From: Phaeobacter bryozoorum
GTDB taxonomy: Bacteria; Pseudomonadota; Alphaproteobacteria; Rhodobacterales; Rhodobacteraceae
Length of the DNA: 64,000 nt
Direction: 5' to 3' (one strand)
NCBI RefSeq assembly: GCF_041893525.1
Contig: NZ_CP169068.1
Below the pieces are notes generated by a model. The model ran no database searches. It was given only the letters and a program-made list of their open reading frames with translations, and was not told the DNA's origin. Below are positions 16,321 to 24,170 of this stretch, piece by piece (position 1 is the stretch's first letter; every line of letters begins with the position of its first letter). The position numbers were made by a program, and so were the translations under genes.

Positions 16321-17678
16321 TGTCAGCCTGGCTCGACACTCTTCCCGAAGCAGCACAAGCCTATCTGGAGGGGCGTCGTCTCGACGAAGTCGAATGCGTT
16401 ATCTCGGACCTGCCGGGCATCGCCCGAGGCAAGGCGGTGCCGGCATCCAAATTTGCCAAGCAGGATTATTTCCACCTGCCCGACAGCATTTTCTACCAGA
16501 CCATCACCGGCGACTGGGCTGATGCTGCGGATGACGACGGCTGGATCGAAAAGGACATGACGCTGAAGCCGGACATATCCACCGCCACCGCCGCCCCCTG
16601 GACGGCGGACTGGACGCTTCAGGTGATCCACGACGCCTATGACCGGGACGGCGACCCGATCCCCTACAGCCCGCGCAACGTGCTGAAGCGGGTGGTCCAG
16701 CTGTATCATGATCAAGGCTGGGAGCCGATTGTGGCGCCGGAAATGGAATTCTTCCTGGTCGCGCGCAATCTGGACCCGGCGCATGAAATCAAGCCGATGA
16801 TGGGCCGCTCCGGCCGTCCCGCCGCGGCACGGCAGGCCTATTCGATGACCGCGGTCGACGAATTCGGCCCCGTCATCGACGACATCTACGACTTTGCCGA
16901 AGCGCAGGGGTTCGAGATCGACGGCATCACCCAGGAAGGTGGCGCCGGCCAGCTGGAAATCAACCTGCGCCACGGCAACCCGGTGAAGCTCGCGGATGAG
17001 GTCTTCTACTTCAAGCGGCTGATCCGTGAGGCCGCCCTGCGCCACGACTGCTTTGCCACCTTCATGGCCAAGCCGATCGAGGATGAGCCGGGCTCTGCCA
17101 TGCACATCCACCATTCGGTGATCGACATGGAGACCGGCGAGAACATCTTCTCAGGCCCGCAGGGCGGCGAGACGGATGCCTTCTTCCACTTTATCGCCGG
17201 TTTGCAGAACCACCTGCCCGCAGGCCTTGCGGTGATGGCACCCTATGTGAACTCCTACCGCCGCTACGTGAAGGACCACGCCGCGCCGATCAATCTGGAA
17301 TGGGCGCGCGACAACCGCACCACCGGCATCCGCGTGCCGCTGTCCGGCCCCGAAGCGCGGCGGGTGGAGAACCGCATCGCCGGCATGGACTGCAACCCCT
17401 ATCTGGGCATCGCTCTGTCGCTCGCCTGCGGGTATCTGGGCCTGATGGAGGAAAAGCGCCCGCGCAAGCAGTTCAAGGGCAACGCCTATGACGGGGATGG
17501 CGACATTCCGCAGGTCATGGGCGAGGCGCTCGACCTGTTCGAAGAGGCCACCGCCCTGCATGAGGTGCTGGGACCCGAGTTCGCCCGCGTCTACTCGATC
17601 GTGAAACGCGCCGAATATGACGAATTCCTGCAGGTGATCTCCCCCTGGGAGCGCGAGCATCTGCTGATGAACGTCTAA
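16320..17678 (+). CDS. Glutamine-synthetase-like gamma-glutamyl ligase, copy 2 (PuuA-like)
   Basis: This 452-residue GS-fold ligase is related to copy 1 but clearly diverged. It shows 'EMEFFLVAR' (about residue 142), 'EGGAGQLEINLRHG' (about 210), 'FMAKPIEDEPGSAMHIHHS', 'VNSYRRYV' and 'DNRTTGIRVPLSGPEARRVENR'. The pattern is closer to PuuA than copy 1 is. Two ligases in one locus suggest either two amine substrates or two successive glutamylations. It is translationally coupled to the amidotransferase gene (one-base overlap) and followed by a stem-loop at 17685-17716. Confidence 0.88.
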   Translation: MSAWLDTLPEAAQAYLEGRRLDEVECVISDLPGIARGKAVPASKFAKQDYFHLPDSIFYQTITGDWADAADDDGWIEKDMTLKPDISTATAAPWTADWTLQVIHDAYDRDGDPIPYSPRNVLKRVVQLYHDQGWEPIVAPEMEFFLVARNLDPAHEIKPMMGRSGRPAAARQAYSMTAVDEFGPVIDDIYDFAEAQGFEIDGITQEGGAGQLEINLRHGNPVKLADEVFYFKRLIREAALRHDCFATFMAKPIEDEPGSAMHIHHSVIDMETGENIFSGPQGGETDAFFHFIAGLQNHLPAGLAVMAPYVNSYRRYVKDHAAPINLEWARDNRTTGIRVPLSGPEARRVENRIAGMDCNPYLGIALSLACGYLGLMEEKRPRKQFKGNAYDGDGDIPQVMGEALDLFEEATALHEVLGPEFARVYSIVKRAEYDEFLQVISPWEREHLLMNV

Positions 17679-17684
17679 AATTGT

Positions 17685-17716
17685 CGGCGCTGATCTCTCC
17701 GCCGAGGTCAGCGCCG
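17685..17716 (+). terminator. Stem-loop after the second ligase gene
   Basis: CGGCGCTGA at 17685-17693 pairs with TCAGCGCCG at 17708-17716, starting seven bases after the stop. The following bases are only mildly T-rich. It is probably an mRNA stabiliser or partial terminator before the oxidase gene. Confidence 0.5.
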
Positions 17717-17795
17717 GTGAGTATTTATGGAAAGATGACAGGCAGTTGCGCGTAACCGGACTTGGGGCGGCGACTGCCGGGGACTGAGGTGTGCC

Positions 17796-19106
17796 ATGGG
17801 GTTGAACCTGCTCTATTCCAACGACCGCAAAGGGACCTATCCCGATAGCTGGTATGCCGCAACGGCCACACCGCTGGCGCCTTTTGCGCCGTTGACGGGC
17901 GACGCCCGCGCTGATGTCTGCGTTGTCGGCGGTGGCTACACCGGGCTGTCGGCGGCGCTGCATCTGGCCGATTCCGGGCGTTCGGTGATCCTGCTGGAGG
18001 CCAACCGCGTCGGATTTGGTGCCTCCGGTCGCAACGGCGGCCAGCTTGGCAGCGGTCAGCGTATGGAACAGGACGGGCTGGAAAACCTGCTGGGTACGGC
18101 GGATGCCGAAAAGCTCTGGCAGCTGGCAGAGGACGCCAAGGATCTGGTGAAATCGCTGATCACACGCCACGATATCGACTGCCATCTGAAGCCCGGCATT
18201 GCCCATGCCTGTTTCTCAAAGGGCGAGGTCGACCACGAACACCGCTATGTGGAGCATCTGCAAAACCGCTATGGTTACCAGGAGATCACCGCCCTGGATC
18301 ACGATGGTTTGCAGGCGATCTGCCCCTCGCCCGCCTATGTCGGCGGCTCTCTCGATATGGGGGCGGCGCATCTGCACCCGTTGAAATACGCGCTTGGCCT
18401 CGCCCGTGCCGCTGCGGCAGCCGGTGTGCGGATCTGTGAGGGCAGCGAGGTTCTGAACATCGACGAGGGCAAGCAGATCCGGCTGCGCACCGCGGCGGGG
18501 GAGGTCGTTGCCGATCAGCTGGTGCTGGCCTGCAACGGCTATCTCGGCGGGCTCAACCGCCGCGTGGCGGCGCGGGTGATGCCGATCAACAATTTCATCG
18601 CCGCGACCGCGCCGCTTGGCGCCGAAACCGCGCGGGTACTGGCCCGCGATGTGGCGGTGGCCGACAGCAAATTTGTGGTGAACTATTTCCGGCTCAGCCA
18701 TGACGGCCGCCTGCTGTTCGGCGGTGGTGAAAGCTATGGCTACCGCTTCCCCAGCGATATCGCCGCCACCGTGCGCAAGCCGATGGTCCAGATCTTTCCG
18801 CATCTCCGCGATGTGAAGATCGACTACGCCTGGGGCGGCACCCTCGCGATCACCATGAAACGGATGCCCTATCTGGTGCGGCTGGCGCCCAATGTGCTCT
18901 CGGCCTCGGGGTATTCCGGCCATGGCGTCGGCACCGCCACCCATGCAGGCCAGTTGATGGCGCAGGCCATCGCCGGAGAGAGCGACGGCTTTGATACCAT
19001 GGCCCGCGTACCCGCCCCCGCCTTTCCCGGCGGAACCGCCATGCGCAGCCCCCTGCTGGCGCTGGCGATGACCTGGTATGCGCTGCGCGACCGGATCGGC
19101 GTCTGA
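17796..19106 (+). CDS. FAD-dependent oxidoreductase, PuuB-like (gamma-glutamylamine oxidase type)
   Basis: The 436-residue DAO-family flavoprotein has an N-terminal Rossmann fold ('VVGGGYTGLSAALHLADSG', about residues 43-61, ending in 'LLEANRVGFGASGRNGGQL') and a C-terminal FAD contact 'SGYSGHGVGTATHAGQ' near residue 375. This arrangement and length match gamma-glutamylputrescine oxidase (PuuB), which oxidises the glutamylated amine to an aldehyde with release of ammonia and H2O2. Position after two ligases and an amidotransferase supports that role. No aldehyde dehydrogenase (PuuC) gene is adjacent. Confidence 0.88.
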   Translation: MGLNLLYSNDRKGTYPDSWYAATATPLAPFAPLTGDARADVCVVGGGYTGLSAALHLADSGRSVILLEANRVGFGASGRNGGQLGSGQRMEQDGLENLLGTADAEKLWQLAEDAKDLVKSLITRHDIDCHLKPGIAHACFSKGEVDHEHRYVEHLQNRYGYQEITALDHDGLQAICPSPAYVGGSLDMGAAHLHPLKYALGLARAAAAAGVRICEGSEVLNIDEGKQIRLRTAAGEVVADQLVLACNGYLGGLNRRVAARVMPINNFIAATAPLGAETARVLARDVAVADSKFVVNYFRLSHDGRLLFGGGESYGYRFPSDIAATVRKPMVQIFPHLRDVKIDYAWGGTLAITMKRMPYLVRLAPNVLSASGYSGHGVGTATHAGQLMAQAIAGESDGFDTMARVPAPAFPGGTAMRSPLLALAMTWYALRDRIGV

Positions 19107-19274
19107 TCCTGCGCGGCCCAGGCCACAGGGGCTCACCCCCGCAGATCACGCCCGCTGCCAAAGCAACAGTTCTGTGAAATTTTCCGCCAAAACCTGCCGA
19201 TCCCGCGGGCGAGGCTTGGCATTTTTGCGCCAAGCATTTATGTTTTTGGAAAGGTAGATTCAGGATTTTGAAAT

Positions 19275-20495
19275 ATGAGCCAGGCATCCCCGTCGCAAGT
19301 CCCGAACGTCCATCAGGCAGAACCGATCCCGGAGGCCGCCCGCGCCGCCATTGACGCCCTGATGCAGTCTGGCGATCTGTTCCGCTACACCGCGCCGCAG
19401 GATGCGCCGGTTGCGCTGCTGGAAGAGGAATTTGCCCAGCTCCTTGGCAGCAAATACGCGCTGGCGGTCTCCTCCTGCTCTGCGGCGCTGTTCCTGTCGC
19501 TGAAGGCGCTGGACCTGCCCCGCGATGCCCGGGTGCTGATCCCCGGCTTCACCTTTGCGGCCGTGCCCTCGTCGATTGTCCACGCCGATTGCGTGCCGGT
19601 CCTTTGCGAGGTGGGGGCCAACTACCGGATCGACATGGCCGATTTCGAGGCCAAGCTGGGGGATGTGCAGGCTGTGATCATCAGCCATATGCGCGGCCAT
19701 ACCTCCGATATGGATGCGATCATGGCGCTCTGCAGCGCGCGCGACATTCCGGTGATTGAGGATGCCGCCCATTCGCTGGGCACCACCTGGCATGGCCGCA
19801 ATATCGGCACGCTGGGCGCCATCGGCTGCTTCTCGTTCCAGTCCTACAAGATGATCAACGCCGGCGAAGGCGGTATCCTGGTTACCGATGATGCCGATCT
19901 GGTCGCCCGCGCCGTGATCATGTCCGGCGCCTATGAGCACAACTGGAAAAAACACAAATCCGCCCCCGGCGACAACACCGGCGCGCTCGAGCAGGCCTTT
20001 GCGAAATGGCAGAACCAGCTGCCGCTTTATAACCTGCGGATGAGCAACCTGTCGGCCGCCGTGATCCGCCCGCAGCTGCCCGAACTGGCGCGCCGGGTGC
20101 GCGACGGGCTGAAGAACCACGACTATGTCGCAGATCAGCTCAACCGCTCGCCGCATATCGACGTGCCTGCCCCATTGCCGCCGGAACAGCGCGCGCCGGA
20201 TTCGATCCAGTTCAACCTGGTCGATATGAGCAGCGAGGAGATCAACCGCTTTGCCGCCGCAGCCGAGGCGCGGGGCGTCAAGGTGCAGATCTTCGGCCTC
20301 TCCGAAGACAACGCCCGCGCTTTCTGGAACTGGCAATTCCTGCGCGATATCCCCGAGCTGCCGCAGACCCGCGCCATGCTGATGCAGGCCTGCGATGTGC
20401 GCCTGCCGGTGCGCCTCAGCCGCGACGAACTCGATGTGATCGCCACTGTGCTGCTGTCTGCGATGGCCGACACCATGGGGGCCGCTGCCGCCTGA
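19275..20495 (+). CDS. DegT/DnrJ/EryC1/StrS-family PLP aminotransferase
   Basis: The 406-residue protein has the DegT fold: 'PGFTFAAVPSSIVHAD' (about residue 90), 'VIEDAAHSLG' with the PLP-contact Asp (about 160) and 'FSFQSYKMINAGEGG' with the Schiff-base Lys (about 195). Family members usually aminate keto-sugars in cell-surface or antibiotic sugar pathways. No sugar-nucleotide genes are nearby; instead it ends the glutamylation locus. It could act on an amine-derived aldehyde, but this is speculation. A canonical terminator at 20528-20557 ends the unit. Confidence 0.85.
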   Translation: MSQASPSQVPNVHQAEPIPEAARAAIDALMQSGDLFRYTAPQDAPVALLEEEFAQLLGSKYALAVSSCSAALFLSLKALDLPRDARVLIPGFTFAAVPSSIVHADCVPVLCEVGANYRIDMADFEAKLGDVQAVIISHMRGHTSDMDAIMALCSARDIPVIEDAAHSLGTTWHGRNIGTLGAIGCFSFQSYKMINAGEGGILVTDDADLVARAVIMSGAYEHNWKKHKSAPGDNTGALEQAFAKWQNQLPLYNLRMSNLSAAVIRPQLPELARRVRDGLKNHDYVADQLNRSPHIDVPAPLPPEQRAPDSIQFNLVDMSSEEINRFAAAAEARGVKVQIFGLSEDNARAFWNWQFLRDIPELPQTRAMLMQACDVRLPVRLSRDELDVIATVLLSAMADTMGAAAA

Positions 20496-20527
20496 CCCTG
20501 CGGGCGGCGGGGTTCATCGGACACCGG

Positions 20528-20557
20528 GGCGCGCAGGCTGAGGCGGCGCGCCTTTTT
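20528..20557 (+). terminator. Intrinsic terminator after the aminotransferase gene
   Basis: GGCGCGC at 20528-20534 pairs with GCGCGCC at 20546-20552 and is followed directly by TTTTT (20553-20557). This is a standard Rho-independent terminator and marks the end of the catabolic locus. Confidence 0.8.
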
Positions 20558-20667
20558 GCTGGCGGCTTAGGCCGCAAACCGGCGAATTCCCGACCGCAGC
20601 CCGCGCCGCCGCTGGACATTGCCCGCCACCCTTGCGAGGGTCTGGCAACGACCAGAAGGACAGCCCC

Positions 20668-21609
20668 ATGAGCGCGCGCAAGATCATTATCGACACCGAC
20701 CCCGGACAGGATGACGCTGTCGCCATTCTGCTGGCATTGGCCAGCCCAGAAGAGATTGATCTGCTTGGGATAACCTGTGTTGCGGGCAATGTGCCGCTGG
20801 CGCTGACCCAGACCAATGCACGCCGCGTCTGCGAAGTGGCAGGCCGCCCGGATGTCGCCGTGCACGCAGGTTGCGACACGCCCTTGGCCCGGCCGCTGAT
20901 CACCGCCGAACATGTGCATGGCAAGACCGGCCTCGATGGGCCGGACCTTTGGGATCCAACCATGCCGCTGGCTGCAACACATGCTGTCGATTTCATCATC
21001 GACAGCCTGCGCCGCGAAGCTCCCGGCACCGTTACGCTCTGCCCGCTGGGGCCGCTGACCAATATTGCCACCGCTTTTCAGAAAGCCCCCGACATCGTCG
21101 CCCGCGTACAGGAGATCGTGCTGATGGGCGGCGCCTATTTCGAGGTCGGCAACATCACCCCGGCGGCGGAATTCAACATCTACGTCGACCCGGAGGCCGC
21201 CGCCGCCGTGCTCAGCTCCGGCGTGCCGGTCACCATGATGCCGCTGGATGTCACCCACAAGGCGCTGGCCACTCGCCCCCGGATCGAGGCGATCCGTGCA
21301 TTGGCCACCAAAGTGGGCGATTTCACCGCCGATATGCTTGATTTCTTTGAACGCTTTGATGTCGAAAAATACGGCTCCGAAGGCGGCCCGCTGCATGATC
21401 CCTGCGTCATTGCCTATCTGATCCGGCCTGAGCTGTTCTCGGGCCGCAAGATCAACGTGGTGGTCGAAACCACCTCCGAGCTGACCCTTGGCATGACTGT
21501 GGCCGATTGGTGGGGGGTCACCGACCGGCCTGCCAATGCGCTGTTCATTGGCGATCTGGACGCCGATGGTTTCTTTGACCTGATCACCAGCCGATTGGCC
21601 ACCCTATGA
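20668..21609 (+). CDS. Inosine/uridine-preferring nucleoside hydrolase
   Basis: The 313-residue protein carries the diagnostic calcium-binding motif 'DTDPGQDDA' at residues 8-16 and the later 'EFNIYVDPEAA' and 'PLHDPC' segments of IUNH-family hydrolases. It would split ribonucleosides into base and ribose for salvage. ATG 20668 has GAAGGA nearby and gives the usual N-terminus; the frame is open further upstream without family similarity. The stop overlaps the acetyltransferase start by four bases. Confidence 0.92.
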   Translation: MSARKIIIDTDPGQDDAVAILLALASPEEIDLLGITCVAGNVPLALTQTNARRVCEVAGRPDVAVHAGCDTPLARPLITAEHVHGKTGLDGPDLWDPTMPLAATHAVDFIIDSLRREAPGTVTLCPLGPLTNIATAFQKAPDIVARVQEIVLMGGAYFEVGNITPAAEFNIYVDPEAAAAVLSSGVPVTMMPLDVTHKALATRPRIEAIRALATKVGDFTADMLDFFERFDVEKYGSEGGPLHDPCVIAYLIRPELFSGRKINVVVETTSELTLGMTVADWWGVTDRPANALFIGDLDADGFFDLITSRLATL

Positions 21610-22055
21610 GCGCCGCGCTGCACCTTGCAGGCCCCGAGGATCTGACCCGTGTTCTGGATCTCGTCGCGGCCTTTCACGGCGAGATGGGCATCGCCTCAGA
21701 TGAGCCGCACCGCCGCGCCGCCATTGAGCCGCTGCTGAACGGGCTGCCCTATGGCGCCGTCTATCTGATCGGCCCGACCCGCGCACCGGTGGGCTATATC
21801 GTTGTCACCTTCAGCTGGTCGGTGGAGTTTGGCGGCATGGATGGTTCTATCGACGAGCTGTTCATCCGCCCGCCCGTGCGCGGGCGCGGCATTGCCACCG
21901 AAGTGCTGTTTTCCCTGCCCCGCACCCTGGCCGAAGCCGGCATCAAAGCGCTGCATCTGGACGTCGACAGAAACAATGCGCCTGCCCGCGGCCTCTATGC
22001 CCGAGCCCGGTTCGAGCCGCGCGACACACACATGCTGATGAGCCGCAAGCTCTAG
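21606..22055 (+). CDS. GNAT family N-acetyltransferase
   Basis: The 149-residue protein has the GNAT core, with the acetyl-CoA loop 'RPPVRGRGIATEVL' (about residues 87-100) and the following 'ALHLDVDRNNAPARGLYARARF' (motif B region). The substrate is unknown. It is coupled to the nucleoside hydrolase gene by an ATGA overlap, which suggests a shared transcript but not necessarily a shared pathway. Confidence 0.88.
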   Translation: MSAALHLAGPEDLTRVLDLVAAFHGEMGIASDEPHRRAAIEPLLNGLPYGAVYLIGPTRAPVGYIVVTFSWSVEFGGMDGSIDELFIRPPVRGRGIATEVLFSLPRTLAEAGIKALHLDVDRNNAPARGLYARARFEPRDTHMLMSRKL

Positions 22056-22671
22056 CACCGGACCACCGCGCATGCCGCCCGCTTGCGGACGCGCCCGGGC
22101 GTTCCCGGACGTGCGCGCAGGCCGCCGCATGGCGATTGCCTGTGCGCGGATGGCACGCTGTCTGGCGCCAGTTTCGCGCCCCGTGAATTATTTTTCATGA
22201 CACAGGGAACCAATCTGCACGTCTGGGGTTCTCTCTTTGAACCAGCGGCGCGGGGCACCGGCCAGCGCCAGCGCGATGGAACAGACCAATTGAACACACC
22301 GTGGAACGTGTGGGAGCGCGCCGCCAACCGATAGGCGGCGCACGAAGACAGCGGCAGAAGCCGTGATGAACAGCCACCCACCGGGGTGGGCGCCGGGCGA
22401 ACCCCCGCGCGCGTAACACCGGATCCGTCACGCCTCATCACACCATGGGGCCGTGGATCTGCACGACGGCGGCGGCCTTTTGGCGGTCGACCAAACCGGG
22501 GTTCAGGGGTGGGCCCCAGCAGCTGAGCGGAGCCGTCCTGGGGTGTGGCGGCTCCGGTTGGCGCCAGTCGAAGCGGGCCGGAGACGGCGTATCGCCGGGA
22601 CAAGCCACAAAGATGCAGGAGCGCTCCTGCACAGCCATCACAAGCGCATCAATGACAGGAAAGGAAATCTC
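22056..22671. other. 616-bp region without a convincing gene; several stem-loops
   Basis: No reading frame here looks coding; a 45-codon frame from ATG 22198 has no ribosome-binding site. Three hairpins come in quick succession: CACAC/GTGTG (22295-22312), GCGCCGCC/GGCGGCGC (22318-22341) and CCCACC/GGTGGG (22377-22390). Further on are CGGAGCCG/CGGCTCCG (22528-22556) with a competing CCCCAG/CTGGGG pairing, and an 18-base perfect palindrome TGCAGGAGCGCTCCTGCA at 22614-22631, just before the lipoprotein gene. The region may hold a structured RNA or a long leader. Confidence 0.45.
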
Positions 22672-22947
22672 ATGAAATCCCATATCCTCGCAGGCCTCAG
22701 CGCCGCGACGCTTGCGCTCTCCGCCTGCACCGATCTGACTCCAGAACAGCGCACAGTGGCCGGTGTTGCCGGTGGCGCCGCAGCGGGTCTGATTGCCGCC
22801 GACGCGCTCAAGGCCGATGACGACTGGCGCCTGATTGCTGCCCTTGGCGGGGCCGCCGCCGGTACGCTTGTGGCGCAGAACAACCAGTCGCGCCAATGCG
22901 CCTATTCCCGCGGTGACGGCACCTATTACACAGCGGCCTGCCCGTAA
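22672..22947 (+). CDS. Small glycine-zipper lipoprotein
   Basis: The 91-residue precursor begins with a lipoprotein signal ending in the lipobox 'LALSAC' (Cys near residue 20). The mature part is dominated by a Gly/Ala-rich zipper, 'VAGVAGGAAAGLIAADAL' and 'LGGAAAGTL', and ends in a short Cys-containing tail with 'YYTAACP'. This resembles small outer-membrane glycine-zipper proteins of unknown function. The ATG at 22672 has a strong AGGAAAGGAAA ribosome-binding region. A perfect 19-bp-arm hairpin follows as terminator. Confidence 0.85.
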   Translation: MKSHILAGLSAATLALSACTDLTPEQRTVAGVAGGAAAGLIAADALKADDDWRLIAALGGAAAGTLVAQNNQSRQCAYSRGDGTYYTAACP

Positions 22948-23025
22948 TTCCGGCGCAGAGCGCGGGCGAGACCTGCGGCGTTCGCATCACGGATCGCGGA
23001 TCGCGGATCCGACCCAACAGTCAAA

Positions 23026-23063
23026 GAAAGACCCTGAGAGCGGATCCGCTCTCAGGGTCTTTC
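23026..23063 (+). terminator. Perfect 38-base palindrome after the lipoprotein gene
   Basis: Bases 23026-23044 are exactly complementary to 23045-23063, centred on GGATCC. As RNA this would be a 16- to 17-bp stem with a tiny loop, ending in TTTC. Immediately before it the heptamer GGATCGC occurs in tandem (22991-23010, third copy imperfect). It is placed to end the lipoprotein transcript. Confidence 0.7.
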
Positions 23064-23161
23064 CCTGTGGCCAACGGCTTGAAATTAAGCCGCGCCCCCT
23101 CTGCGCCAAGGCCCTGACATACTCAGGGCTGACAATGTCGATCCCCCTTTGGCAGGGCGCC

Positions 23162-23392
23162 TCAGAGCCCCCCGGCCACCATTGCGCCCTGTGTCATCGA
23201 CATGTTGTGAACCGGATCAGCCACATTCGCGTCATGCCCTGTCAGCGGATAATGCCCGGGCCCCGCACAACCGGCCAGCAGGGCCACCGCAATGATGAAC
23301 CCCAGCGGCAGCCAGCTTGCGGTTCCGGCCACCCTGACCGCAGGCTTCGGATAAACACTCTCCCGGGCTTTCAGATGTGCAGTCGCTCCCAT
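23162..23392 (-). CDS. Small putative lipoprotein
   Basis: The 76-residue product starts at ATG 23392 behind a strong GGAGGGG sequence; longer in-frame starts lack one. A basic N-terminal stretch of about 30 residues precedes a hydrophobic segment and the lipobox 'LLAGC' (Cys near residue 48). The signal is unusually long for a lipoprotein, so a single-pass membrane protein is possible too. The short tail contains 'YPLTGHDANVADPVHNMSM'. I do not recognise the family. It is downstream of, and on the same strand as, the AhpD-like gene. Confidence 0.65.
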   Translation of the reverse strand: MGATAHLKARESVYPKPAVRVAGTASWLPLGFIIAVALLAGCAGPGHYPLTGHDANVADPVHNMSMTQGAMVAGGL

Positions 23393-23589
23393 GATCTTCC
23401 CCTCCTGGCCAGCGCCACCCCCGTAGCGCCTGCGACCAAGACTGCCATAGCTGCGATCACAGGTCTGTGAAGCAGGCCACAGAAGTGCGCCATCCGCACA
23501 GATTTCGATCTGAGAGGTTATCGGCGCAGATCCGGGGCCGTCCTCGCCCCGACACGCAGGCCCGACACGCAGGCCCGGCACTCAGACGC

Positions 23590-24105
23590 TCAGGACAGCC
23601 GACGCATCAGCTGCAGGTCGCAGGCAGTGGCATAGCCCATGGCGCGCTTGATCCCCGGCAGCATCGCCGCCCCGTTCATCGCAAAACTCAGCTCGATCAA
23701 CCCCGCCTCGCCATAGGCCGCGCGCACGGCCTCCCGCGCCTCAGGATCGTCACTGCGCGTGCCAGCCACCGCCCCCGCCAGACGCACAACCGCCTCCAGC
23801 TCAGGTTCCAGCGCGCTGCCTGTCAGGATCGACCTGATCAGCTCGGGCGACAGCCCGGCGGATTTCGCAAGGTTGATCTCCGCCTCGACACAGGACCCGC
23901 AGTCCGCGCTCAGCGCCCCGGTCAGCCGCGCCGCATGATAGGCGGCAGCAGGCAGCTGACGGTTCGGATCCAGAAAACCAAACACCCGATTGTAGCGGGC
24001 CAGCAACCCCAGGTCCGTATCGGCAATGGCATGGGCATAATCGAGCGAGACGCCAATACGGCGTTCAGCCCGCCGGATCAGGAAATGGGCAACCTTCTTG
24101 AGCAT
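23590..24105 (-). CDS. Carboxymuconolactone decarboxylase/AhpD-like protein
   Basis: The protein of 171 residues shows the AhpD-fold helix with a CxxC redox pair, 'ADCGSCVEAEINLAK' (about residues 67-81), followed by 'GLSPELIRSILTG'. The family includes peroxidase partners and decarboxylases, and the CxxC favours a thiol-redox role. I chose ATG 24105 (MLKKV); a GTG eight codons upstream would add a Cys-rich start and has no better signal. Function and substrate are unknown. Confidence 0.75.
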   Translation of the reverse strand: MLKKVAHFLIRRAERRIGVSLDYAHAIADTDLGLLARYNRVFGFLDPNRQLPAAAYHAARLTGALSADCGSCVEAEINLAKSAGLSPELIRSILTGSALEPELEAVVRLAGAVAGTRSDDPEAREAVRAAYGEAGLIELSFAMNGAAMLPGIKRAMGYATACDLQLMRRLS

Positions 24106-24170
24106 GATAACCACACAACAACGGAACACAGGAACAAAAAGGCCGGAGCAACATGCCCCGGCTTCTGGTC

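Noticed and set aside
22198..22334. 45-codon frame in the 22-kb gap
   Set aside because: No Shine-Dalgarno sequence, no hydrophobic or conserved pattern, and it runs through hairpin sequences that better fit RNA.
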